Assembly (NCBI GenBank): GCA_021521415.1
Contig: JAIQDT010001664.1
Coordinates: forward strand, 124,001 to 188,000
Length of the DNA stretch: 64,000 nucleotides
Direction of reading: 5' to 3'
Source of the DNA: Bidens hawaiensis
Taxonomy: Eukaryota; Streptophyta; Magnoliopsida; Asterales; Asteraceae
Shown: positions 47,354 through 58,525 of the stretch, piece after piece
How positions within the stretch are numbered: the stretch's first letter is position 1
Layout of the letters: every line of letters starts with the position of its first letter
Position numbers and translations under genes: made by a program
Notes under the pieces: generated by a model
The model's input: only the letters and a program-made list of their open reading frames with translations
Told to the model about the DNA's origin: nothing
Database searches by the model: none

Positions 47354-50190
47354 CCACCACCACCTTGTGCTAGTTGTTGTGCATTGGGATGAACAATTAA
47401 TGCGGTGGTGAACACAACACTTACTTGCGCACTAGTGGTGGGTGCAACAAGTGGTGAACTTGTAGTACTGACCTGCCCAGATGAAATAGCAGTAATAGCT
47501 ACAGGCTCAGTGTTGCCAATGGTTCCCACAACAACTTCTTGCTCATCATCAGCAGCCTTTGAACCTGAACCTCCTACACCTCCATCCCTTCTTGGCTCTC
47601 CTATGTAGAGGAAGCCGGGCACACTTCCCAGAGCTCTGACCCTTTTGGCATCAGTGGCTAAACGATCAAGGATTGTTTATCGTCGATTGACTTGCTCAGC
47701 CCTTGGCTCGGCTACACGAAGAAACCTTCGAAAGTTCCCCATCAAGTGAACCCGTAGGTTCTCAACATCCTCATCAGTTAACTGCATAACCTCCATCACA
47801 GAGAGGTATCGTTTAACCAACGATTCATTCACGCGCCCTTGTTCGGCACTTTCATTTTCCAACTCTTCCTCCAGCTGCTCAACTAGATTCTGCAGCCTCA
47901 CACTTTCTCCCATAACCCTGCTCACATCCCGACTCTCACAACCTTCCAACCCACTCACCCTTGAAGTCAAACGTTCAAAATCAATCCACACCTTATCAAG
48001 TGTAGACTCAAGCACCCTTCTGAAATTACTAGCAAAGTTAGAAGAGGAAGGAAGATCAGTCTCCAACTATCTAACTCAATACTCTAGCCTTTCCATATCA
48101 ACATGTTGATCAGCATTTGGCCAAGACTTTTTGTTAATTAACTCTTGCTGGTTGTCAATTCTTTTCTTTAACAAGTTGATCCAGTTCTGCTGACTTTCGA
48201 TTCTGGCTTGATCCAAGTCACGTGTTTCTTGAAGAATGGCCAATTGATCAGCCAAGGAATCACGTTGACAAGTGACCTCCTGGTTGATGGCTTGTTGATC
48301 TTTTAATAATTTGATCAACATGAGTTCCCGCTCTGCACGGTTCTCATTAGCCTCTTCCAGGGTCGCGAGCCTATTGAGGACATGATCTTTGAACACAGGA
48401 GACTTTTTCGATTTCCCACTTAAGATGGGGGTGGCAGCAATCACGGTGCTTTTAAGTGTTGAGGGAGGTGTGGTTGAAATTGTTGAGTGTGGTGTGGTTG
48501 GGATGGGTAAGGTCAAGGTTAAGGTTGGGAAGGATGTGGTTACTGTTAAGGGTAGGCTGGTTGGTGTGGTGGTTGTTTCTATGGTGATTGAGGTGGTTTG
48601 GGTTTAGCTGGATGTGGTGAATGTAGATGACCAAAATGAGATATCCCTAATAGGTGAGGCAAATTGGTATGTGGGTGAGGTGACAGGTATGGTGGTCCTA
48701 GGTTGGGTGGTTATGGGTATGTCCTCGAACATGGAGGGCATTGGTTCGTTTAAGCGGGTTGGGGAGGTTTCGGGTGAGTTAACAGGTTCGTCTACTAGAT
48801 ATGGTGTTTGGGTTTTGGGTTTCTTCCTAAGGATGATTCTTGGTCTAGGTTTGGTTGGGGCTTTGGGTGAGGTCATTTTGGTTTTGGGTTTGGATTTGGG
48901 TGAGAGTGGGGTTTGGGTTTTTGTGACTTTGATTTGTTTGGCTTGAAGGGCTTTCAGGGTTTTGGCTAAAGTCTTGGGTGATCCTATGTGTGGGTCGGGT
49001 ATAGTGGTTTGTGGTGATGTGGTTTGGGTTGCTAAGGAGTGTGTCATCATCTCAGAAATCGAAGGAAATGTTACCTTAAGTTGAGGTACCTTAGAAGGTG
49101 ATGGCTTCTTGGCGTCCTTTGCCAGCTTCAACCATTTTGGAGGACGCTCAGGCTCGTATTCCTCTTCTTCCTCAGCAACAGCATTAGATCCCTTAGAGGA
49201 CTCACCAGCTTTCCTCTTTGACTTGTCATGCTTCTTTTTGGATCTTCCCTCTCTAACCAAAGGAGCTTCCGACTCCATTTCAGACTCATCAACAGTTTCA
49301 TCAACATTCTCATCCTTCTGTTCTTCCTCCTAATCATCACCTCCATCCTGATCATCATCTTCATCTCCTTCCTCAACCTCTTCTCCATCGCTATCAGACT
49401 CAGTTTCCTTGAATTGACCAAACTTTGCACCAGGTTCTTCACCTTGGTATGTGTGAGAGCTTTTTGCGGATGGTTTGAGAATGGCATATAAGATGGATGA
49501 CTTGATTTCCTTCACATGAAAGGATTCAATGAACTCAATTGCATTACCCTCATCATCAACTTCATTCGTTTGCACGGGTTTGGGTGTATTAGGAAGCAGA
49601 TAGTCCAAAATCAATTGGATTAAACGAGGATACATCATCCTTCGGTTCTTAGCAAGAAAATTTTGTTGAATGTACTTGAAGAATAGTTGAGAGTAGTTGT
49701 ACCTCCTTCTCCTTGTCAAACTCAACATTACTCCCACCCAATCAGCATTAAGCTTGTCGAAACCACCTTTCTGAGAAGATAAGCAGTTTGCCACTAAGTG
49801 AAATAAAAGCTTCCAGTAGATGGGCAAATACTTCTTCTCACAAGTAGACGATTCAACTTCATACCAAATATCCTCCAAATATTCAGCAATTTGTTCCTTT
49901 GTAAAGACGGTGCACGGATCACCTAAATTATCTTGAATCTGGAGTGCCTTTCTGACTACATCTTCAGTAAATGTCACCCTCACACAGTCAATCTTTGAAG
50001 TGATCCGTGAACTGCATTTCTTTGTCTTTGCCTTTCCCCAGAATCGTTCCATCCATGAGTAATGAATCTCATGATCGGCAGTAATAGCATAGGACAAAGG
50101 GCAGCTTTGTGATCCCTTGAACATAGAAACAAATACTTTAAAATTCCTCTTTCTTGGGATCTCTAAGGAACAAAAGATGTTATGACCCAA
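46140..50190 (-). pseudogene. Long retroelement-borne ORF of unknown function, minus-strand copy
   Basis: Homologue of 3595-6576. From 50190: a folded-looking domain with WMERFWGKAK, FTEDVVRKALQ and MMYPRLIQLILDYLLPN; an acidic run; a Lys/Pro/Thr-rich stretch (49278-48604); a long coiled-coil-like segment (48516-47677, e.g. ANENRAERELMLIKLLKDQQ); an Asp/Gly run (47340-47287, near-pure DDDGDD); and a C-terminal domain (47082-46140) with KMGSLRWRLKPYHDSDLILY and FDYDSECEW. Checked by hand, 50190 to about 46440 reads in one frame broken only by stops near 49330, 48604, 48076 (two), 47677, 47287 and 47240, then one frameshift. The ancestral gene was about 1350 codons. No gag, protease or RT motif is present. 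The first codon is not an ATG, so the true start is uncertain. Confidence 0.6.
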
Positions 50191-50348
50191 AATAGTTCAA
50201 AAGAGACATTAGTGTTGTTAATTGAGTTGTAGTAAAACAAATATGTACAAAGAATTAATCCCAAAGGAAAATAAAATTAAAAATGAACTATATAAAATGT
50301 AAATACAAGACGTTGAACTAAAACAGAAAATATGTTAAGTGAGATGTA

Positions 50349-51260
50349 TTCGAATGGAGATGAGAGAACAACAGAGAATAGCAAGTATATTGTATTTGAA
50401 TCAAAGCATATTTGAATGAGAATAACTTAGTTTCCAATGAATTTTACATCCGATTCGAACGAAAATTTGAATGGATTTTGCTTAAGAAAAAGATCTGTTC
50501 GAGTAGCCTTTGGAATAAAAGACACTTGGTAGTTTCTGAAATTTATTAAGCTTATTCGAATGCAATAAAAAAAACCATATATTCGAATGGACACTTGAAT
50601 ATACTATTCGAATAAATATCCCATGTCATAAATCAGTTCCTTTTCCCATTCTCATAGTTTATTCATTCGAAAATAATATATTTGAATTGAATACACCTTT
50701 GATTCGAATGTCCATTAGATTCGAATGAACTGTTCGAAGACATTGAACTTGACATATTTTGAAAGATGCAATTTTTTGATAAAGTTCCCATTAGTACATA
50801 AGTCCATTCGAATGAATGGGTATTCGCATACAATCTCCTTCTCCAAATATTCACACCAAACATTTATTCGAATGAAATTTCATTCGAATACATGTTATTC
50901 GAATGACCTCTCCTTGAATCATGTCAGTATCATTCATATTCGTATACATTCTTATTCGAATGAAGGACTATTAGAATAAAAATCCCTTAGGCAATATCAA
51001 ACTATAACCATTTGAATACAATCTTTCATTCGAATGCATATGCGTTCGAATACAATGGCCTTTGTAACATCCCACGGATACAATCCTCAACCAAGTAATA
51101 CATATTATAATCCAAGGCTTACAAATTTAGTCCATTCGAATAACAATTGTATTTGAATACATTTACATTCGAACATAATATGTTCATTGAAGAGCTCATC
51201 TTATTCGACAGAAACCCGTGTGAATATAACATCCTTATGCAATTTTCATTTTCATTCGAA
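50349..51260. repeat. Dense field of TTCGAA palindromes
   Basis: Nineteen exact TTCGAA hexamers in 912 bp (for example 50349, 50454, 50555, 50582, 50607, 50666, 50703, 50720, 50733), mostly within ATTCGAATG or CATTCGAATA. At this base composition about 0.3 would be expected. Additional TTTGAAT/ATTCAAA variants look like CpG-deaminated copies. No ORF explains it. It lies 160-1070 bp upstream of the minus-strand long ORF and may be that element's leader. Confidence 0.8.
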
Positions 51261-51368
51261 TACAGAATATCTAACACACAACCCACATATGTGTTTCTGG
51301 GTTCATATGCATATCACTTGAAGATCTAGGAATCTTAAGAACATATTCAAACACAAAAAACTGGGTTC

Positions 51369-51528
51369 ATCAAATAAAGCTTTGTAATTAACGTGTTAAA
51401 CGTGAGAATCAAGTAGAGTAATTATGTAATTACATCATAGAGTAATTACATAATTACTCTATATCTGTAAATATAATTAATTTACTTGTTTCTCACGTTT
51501 AGCATGTAAATTTCATTTGTATTTGATC
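51369..51528. mobile_element. MITE-like inverted-repeat element 1
   Basis: Left arm (TTAAACGTGAGAATCAAGTA) and right arm (ACTTGTTTCTCACGTTTAGC) are near-complementary, with a second inner pair around GAGTAATTATGTAATTAC. About 160 bp, AT-rich, non-coding. Same family as 58345-58525. Confidence 0.65.
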
Positions 51529-51677
51529 CTAACTATATACAGGGGAAGGTTAATTATTCACAGCTGCGAGAGAAACTCACGTGACTACATGGTTAATACT
51601 CGTTTGTGTTTCAAACCATCAGTTCATCATCTACTTTTCCCTTTATTTAATCTATATCAAGTGTGAATGGGGCTTAC

Positions 51678-51870
51678 CTTCAAGTATTTGTTGTTCTTGC
51701 TCACAAACAAACGGGGGAAGTTGGTACCACTCCAATGAGAGAAGTGGTTTGTAAAATCTGTTTGCAAATTCAAACGGTGCCACATTGGCACCGTTGGAGA
51801 TGATTTTATAAAAAGAAGTTGGATTTAAATAAACCAAACTTTCACCTATTCCATCAATAGTAATGCCAAC
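51678..51870 (-). other. Possible orphan exon
   Basis: A 64-codon open stretch on the minus strand, opening after TGA at 51871-51873 and ending at a good splice donor (CTTGAAG then GTAAGCC at 51677). The peptide includes ANVAPFEFANRFYKPLL and SLEWYQLPPFVCEQEQQ. The composition looks protein-like (Phe, Tyr, Trp, Pro, Cys balanced), but I do not recognise it and no partner exon is visible. It could be a captured gene fragment or chance. Confidence 0.25.
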
Positions 51871-52178
51871 TCACAATATTTTTACCATTGCTCCCAAGTT
51901 TCTAACCATTTACTATCAACTACACCTTAACTCCTGTAGTTTTATTATTTATTCACACAAAATCCACGATTCCCATGAAGACTATTACTCACGGCCTAAT
52001 TCTTCGTTCTCAAAATCTCAGTTGCTCGATCCTTTGCTAGTTTGCACGTACGCTCCTTTCATATCTACAAATCGTCAAATGTGATGTAGGTTTTTCTTGT
52101 CGCGGGTTTCTTTCTTATCCGATTTAGGGATGTGCAATACCATCCTGGTAAGAATTCGGCATGACGGAAATTTTATTA

Positions 52179-53157
52179 TGTAGAAAAATTTGTTCACTTT
52201 GAGTTAAGATAATAATAAAAATATAATAATGATACTCTCTTTAACCATGGGAAATTCACTTAGTACAATACCGTTTACAAAAGTACATAAAAAGAATATA
52301 AAATGCAAATTTATATACCGAAATGATTCTATCCATATCTTACTATGAGTGCTTCCATAAGCTTTCTTCTAGTATCCATGTCATGAGTCTTCAACAAATG
52401 TTTCTTCAAAACAACAATTCGTTTATTGAAATTGGTTAACGGTTTTGGTTGAGGATCGTGTTAGACACGGGGCCCTTAAAAGCGTTTGTTTCCCAGGGTA
52501 CAACAACCGGAACAGTATGTGTACTGCCGGAGATGGCCACGAACCCGAGGAAGTCACCGGCTATATTGGTGTTTATCAAGATGTAGGAAAATTTGTTGAA
52601 GTTGTTTGACATAAATATAGAGAGTGCTCCTCTCTAAATTTTGCCATGAGTGTGTGTAAGTGACTCTAAAACATTTTTTAAATGTATTTACAAAATGAAC
52701 CAACAAGTTCATTATATACTTACACAAAATGAGAAATACTTAACCAAATTAATATGTCATAAACAATAAAATTAATTTAGTCATAAACAAGATAATTAAT
52801 CTTGTAATAAACTTGAAATTAATTATTGTAATTAACATGGTTAAATACTTTTAATTAGATTCAAGTGGTGAATCAAAACCATCGTATTTATTCATGACAT
52901 GAGTTGAAACAAACTATTTGACCAGGTCCAAACAACTGTTCGCAACAGTCCGTTATGTAGGTGCGACACTCATGCATTGATAAATCCAATTTTCTCTTCT
53001 TTGGTTATTCCAACCATACAACTTCGAGCATTGATATTCATTCATCTACGCTCCGTTTTGGACACTCAAATCAATATTTATACAACACATATATAAATAT
53101 ATTATTCATGTCCAAAGTTAGTGAAAAACTCATTTTCACTAATAAACTTTTCCAACA
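52179..53157 (-). repeat. 3' LTR of the non-coding element
   Basis: 979 bp, TGTAGAAAAAT...TTTTCCAACA on the plus strand. Compared with the other LTR it has two small deletions (near 52470 and 52980) and scattered substitutions. Confidence 0.75.
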
Positions 53158-55580
53158 ATCCCCCACAAGAATGGAGATTAATTAAAACACACAAAATTTC
53201 GAATGAAAACCACGACAGTTGAGTATTGCAGGATAGGTAGGTGTTACTCTTTGAGCCTTCCTTTGTGAAGCATACTTAGCCTCCTAGCGGTTTGTAGACG
53301 TGATGCCTTTGAACAGACTCCTATTTGTGGAAATGACAATATGCCTTCACACAATACTCTCCTTAGCTGGGCACATCCCCTCAGTGTCGTGTCCGTTATG
53401 GTCATGGAACACTAGCCTGGTTCTGTGAAAGCTCTAGGAACTGCGCACCCCACAGTTTCATTCGAAGCGACCCCACTTCTCTTTCACATAGGTGATTTTA
53501 TCTCAAATCATTAAAAACATTAAGGTTAACACGATTTACACAAAATCATCAACCATACATTATCTTAACCTCACAACATGTCACCGTTGTTAATAGAAAT
53601 GGACTAGGAAGTAATTAAACTCCCTTTAGTATTTATTGGAGGATATTTATATATATATATATAACATATATATTAGTTTGTATGTAAACAAATACATTAG
53701 AGATGCCCCCACAGTGACTACCCTTCGGTTATATGATTAAGTTGTCCTATTGAACTTAGCTCTTGGGATCTCCAGTCTGCTAAGTTAGGTTTCCCTCGTA
53801 CTTCCTTTTTCCCAAGGGCTTTAGTCTCATTCCACAACTTCATATCTCGTCAACCCTCGGGTTGTTGGATCCAAAATATTATCTATGACTTTGTCAAGTC
53901 ATTTGTAGATAATTTCAGTTTGAGATGAGTTGTTATGATGTGTTCTTAACTTGCAAGTTAATTTGCCTATATTCAAGCTTCTATCACTATAACAACAGGT
54001 ATCACCTTGAACCTTGTTATAATAAGTGTCTTAGAAAGAACATAAATATTATGTTTTAGGTGAACACGTGTTTGCAATATCTATTTGGATCACCAAATTA
54101 TTATTCCCAAACATTAGCAACCAAACATATGCCTAATATTCAAATGCAAGTTACTCCCACATTTAAGTGTTATTGGATAGCATCCAAATGGGGTAATGAA
54201 AGGTTCTCCCTTTCTACGTGTTTGAGGATCTTCTCATACAACCAATTTTACATACCCAAAGGGTCGGTTCTTAAATGTCTCATCCCCCCACATTTCTTGC
54301 CATTTGAACTACTATTTGTATAACCTTACTTATGACAACAAATGTTTATAACGACATTTAGATACCCGTGATTTGAACAAGAGTTGCCTCATTGTATCAG
54401 TAAGTTCATCAATGTTTATTTTAGTACTCAATAGCTTTTGAGTTGACCAACCAACATATGTCATTGTCATAAGTTTGTCATCAAACCAATGAGTTTACTG
54501 CCCTACCTTATAATGAATGAAAGTATCTTTCAACTTTCTCTACACACGAATTCGTTGTGTGTCCATATATACGTTTTGAATATATAAAGTTAATTAGTCT
54601 CTGGGGAGTACCATAATTAACTAAGTACTAGTCTAGCATGCTTTAGACTACAATACTTTAGCATGTGAACACAAGATGCGTCATTCTGATCCTTCACAGC
54701 CTCAAGGTATAACACCATATACCGTGTTCACATTCACTTAGACACACCACAAACTTCAATGTTTAGAAAAAATCTCTAGATTATTTCATGTTACAAAACA
54801 TGACTTTATCATTCAGTTCAAGAACACAACTCTTTTTCCCTTGATCTTCAAGGCTTCAACATTTGACTTATGTGGACTTACACATAAGTCTTAATCCAAG
54901 TAAATTTTGGTGAAGACCTTGTTTTCTTGAACCATGTATTAGGATACTCTCCCAAAATGAAGGACACATCCTCCACATAATTCAAACAAAATTGATGGTG
55001 GTAGAAGCATCTACGAGTCCATCATTAGTAAAACTCTTATAGATTTTTTATAAATGTTAATAATAATAACATATATTTCTTTCATATGTTGTAATCAAAT
55101 TAGAATTCACACTTTGTGAAATTCTCATGTTGATACTCTCAACGTTTAATGATATATTTCATTCTTGTGTATATCCTTTCAATATACGTATAGTATTTAT
55201 CATGATACTCTCACGATTTAAAAGTTTGTTATCTTGTTTCATCTTGAAACTCCAAACTTGAACAATGACAAATCTAGTTCAAAACAATAAAGTTGTTTAC
55301 ATGACAAACTACTCACAAGTAGTTGAACAATTAATTATGTTCACAACAATAACAAATTGTTTTAACAAAATAATTTACTCGAGACTAGCTAATATATGGT
55401 TCAAGATGTGCTAATTATCTTTCTAGCAACGAACCAATATTAATTGCAAAAGACGTGTTTTATTCGTTCAAGTCATATCTTAAGTTTGCAATTGTTTTAA
55501 TAATAAACGTTATGAGTTTTATGTTTTGATAACCAATCAAGACCATAAACTCCAAAATATGTTTATTAAATAAAACATTA
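53158..55580 (-). other. Internal region of the non-coding element, PPT-proximal half
   Basis: 2.4 kb, gene-free. A more GC-balanced segment at 53210-53480 (GAAGCATACTTAGCCTCC and a nearby TCGAAGCGACCCCACTTC) reads like a conserved non-coding block. The rest is AT-rich with a (TA)n at about 53645. Confidence 0.55.
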
Positions 55581-56777
55581 TCTAACCCGCTCGTTAAAAA
55601 ATTAAAACGATTACAAATCGTTTGTTCACCAAAATATAGTTTTATCACACTAAACCTATTCTAACACACTCGTTAGAAACATAAACGATTGCACATCGTT
55701 GAAGTAGATGGTTTATAAAATAAAACGATTCTAATACGCTCATTAGAAACAAATGTTTACTAAACAATAAAATGTTGGTTCTTATTAACATAAGCCATTC
55801 CTAACTTCTTGTTAGAAATAACCAATTTTACATCGTTTTTAAAACTTGCAATTCTTATGAACCACTTCTAAGACACTCCTTAGAAAATAAAAAGAATAGA
55901 CTTGTTTATAAAGCTTATTAATTTATAAGATTTAAAGCGGGTCTAAGACGCTCCTTAGAAATAAGCAATTATAAAAAAAACGTTTTAGAGGTTATGGTTT
56001 ATAAATACAAAATCGGTTCTAAGACGCTCTTTAGAAATAAATGGTAAAAACCGTTATAAATCTTAGTAGTTTATACGAATAGCACCATTTCTAACACGCT
56101 CATTAGAAGGTATAAACCATCAATTCGCCAAATAATATTTTTTAACTTGTTCGCACACTGCGAAATACCTACTTCGCAAACAACAAAACCGTACCTCGCA
56201 TCCCACCTTGTATGTTTATAAATACATATGGTTTTACTAAACCAACCTTTTCTAATACGCTCATTAGAAAATATAAACATTTCAAACCCAATAAGACCAG
56301 AATTATTACGCTAAATAATATATATTCTAACGCGCTCATTAGATGAAGAATGATTATAAAAATCATTTTAAATTAAAAAAACCAACGGTTTTTCAAATCG
56401 TTTCAATATATTGTGATTCTCTTCACACAAATATATATGCAACAAAATGAACACTTTTGTTCATCTCATCTATCAGCCACTTGAAACTTATTTTCCATAT
56501 TAAGTTTTGTACTAAACAAAATCAACATGGATTTTATGAGTCAAAATAAAATCCTTATTTTATTAATGACATGTTTAGTGTCAAGTTTAATAACAAACTC
56601 CCATATTAATTCATGAGAATAAATTGTCACAAAAAAACTCTTATATTATTTTGTGGCATATGTTTGTTAGCATATAATAAAAAAATGCAACAAATTCATA
56701 TACTAGGTTCACTTGACTCATAAAACATTTTAACTCAAACGGATTGCCAGAAGTCTTTTCTAACACAATTGTTAAAT
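55581..56777 (-). repeat. Array of eleven 20-nt hairpin motifs with covarying stems
   Basis: Motif TTCTAAx-ACGCTC-yTTAGAA at 55581, 55659, 55729, 55799, 55866, 55941, 56017, 56089, 56250, 56325 and 56758. The innermost pair varies but usually stays complementary: C-G at 55659 and 55799, T-A at 55729 and 56250, G-C at 55866 and 55941. The loop is nearly constant (ACGCTC; GAGCGT in element sense). Some units are followed by a second hairpin, AACGATT-ACA-AATCGTT (55605, 55684, 56779). In element orientation the array lies about 260-1455 nt after the 5' LTR. Confidence 0.75.
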
Positions 56778-57035
56778 ATAAAACGATAACAAATCGTTTT
56801 AAGGACTCTAAAGGTTGAATCGAACCATACGATTTGAAACGGTATTCGGATTTAATATTGTACTCCAATATAAATAAATCCGATATCTTTTGTACTAATC
56901 ACATTATTTCCCCAAATATTTATAAGATTTCATAGAAAAAATCCAATTAACATTTTAAACTTTCGTGAACCAAAAATCCTTATCAATAGGTTTTAAGATT
57001 GAACCGTCAATCTTCACGAAAGTCTGTTTTAAGAT

Positions 57036-58076
57036 TGTAGGAAAAGTGGTTCACTATGAGTTAAGATAATAATAAAAATATAAAAACGATACTCTCATTA
57101 ACCATGGGAAATTCACTTAGTACAATACCGTTTACAAAAGTACATAAAAAGAATATAAAATGAAAATTTATATACCGAAATGATTCAATCCATATCTTAC
57201 TAGGAGTGCTTCCATAAGCTTTCTTCTAGTATCCATGTCACGAGTCTTAATCACTTGAGTCTTCAACAAATGTTACTTCAAAACAACAATTCGTTTATTG
57301 AAATTGGGTAACGGTTTTGGTTGAGGATCGTGTTAGACACGGGGCCCTTAAAACAGATTTCGTGCCTACTCTCAAGCGCGTCTGTTTCCCAGGGTACAAC
57401 AACCGGAACAGTATGTGTACTGCCGGATATGGCCACGTACCCGAGGAAGTCACCGGCTATATTGGTGTTTATCAAGATGTAGGAAAATTTGTTGAAGTTG
57501 TTTGACATAAATATAGAGAGTGCTCCTCTCTAAATTTTGTCATACGTGTGTGTAAGTGACTCAAAAATATTTATTAAGTGTATCTACAACATGAACCAAC
57601 AAGTTCATTATATACTTACACAAAATGAGAAATACTTAACCAAATTAATATGTCATAAACAATAAAATTAATTTAGTCATAAACAAGATAATTAATCTTG
57701 TAATAAACTTGAAATTAATTATTGTAATTAACATGGTTAAATACTTTTAATTAGATTCAAGTGGTGAATCAAAATCATCATATTTATTCATGACATGAGT
57801 TGAAACAAATTATTTAACCAGGTCCAAACAGCTATTCGCAACAGTCCGTTATGTAGATGCGACACTCATGCGCTCCTACGTGGGACGCGATGTCAAAATT
57901 AAATCCAATTTTCTCTTCTTTGGTCATTCCATCCATACAACTTCGAGCATTGATATTCATTCATCTACACTTCGTTTTGGACACTCAAATCAATATTTAT
58001 ACAACACATATATAAATATATTATTCATGTCCAAAGTAAGTGAAAAACCCATTTTCACTAATAATTTTTTCCAAAA
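57036..58076 (-). repeat. 5' LTR of the non-coding element
   Basis: 1041 bp, pair of 52179-53157. A short ORF at 57317-57505 lies inside it and is broken in the other LTR, so it is unlikely to be a gene. Confidence 0.75.
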
Positions 58077-58344
58077 TATTCAACCACGAAAAGTTTTTGG
58101 GGGTGAATCGGAGGTGTTGAGTCAGAGGTTGGCAAAATGTCTTACTTTGAGATTGTTGGTTATGTAAATGGACTGTGAGTCAATACAATCCAAAAAAAAT
58201 CATTTACCACTTGATTCATTGGATGAAACTAAAAGAATTGATTCAATTAAAGTATGATAAAGATGTGAAGGAGAAAATTTCACATACCAGCTTAGGGACA
58301 ATTTTAAACACATTCTAAATATTTTAATATGAGAAAGTTAATGT

Positions 58345-58443
58345 ACAAATTAAATTAACGTGTGAGAATTAAATAGTGTAATTTTGTAAGTACATCGTAG
58401 TGTAATTACACTATGTTGTAGTTACATTACATTATAATTACAC

Positions 58444-58484
<41 letters not shown>

Positions 58485-58525
58485 CAATAATTGATATTCA
58501 CAGTTAATACGTTAATTTAATTTGT
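58345..58525. mobile_element. MITE-like inverted-repeat element 2
   Basis: Perfect 17-bp inverted repeat ACAAATTAAATTAACGT (58345-58361) against 58509-58525, with inner GTGTAATTACACTA palindromes and a (TA)n tract at about 58442-58482. Same family as 51369-51528, judged from shared ACAAAT...AACGTG...GTGAGAAT ends. Confidence 0.7.

Larger units (their letters stand above)
52179..58076 (-). mobile_element. Non-coding LTR element (LARD type)
   Basis: Direct repeats at 52179-53157 and 57036-58076 enclose 3.9 kb without any credible ORF. On the minus strand TGTGGGGGAT precedes TGTTGGAAAA at 53157, a copia-like PPT/LTR junction. The flanks TATTA (52174-52178) and TATTC (58077-58081) look like a TSD with one change. 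No initiator-Met PBS is visible next to the 5' LTR. The first 1.5 kb of the internal region (in element sense) holds an array of hairpin motifs. Confidence 0.7.

Noticed and set aside
47055..47363. Met/Val-rich 102-codon ORF
   Set aside because: Out-of-frame reading of the Asp/Gly-coding GAT repeats of the long minus-strand ORF.
50454..51260. Heat-shock elements
   Set aside because: Heat-shock factor sites need GAA and TTC separated by two bases. TTCGAA has no such spacing, so the palindrome field is not explained that way.
57317..57505. Small ORF inside the LTR of the non-coding element
   Set aside because: Its counterpart in the other LTR has a deletion that breaks the frame, and both strands are open by chance over the same bases.
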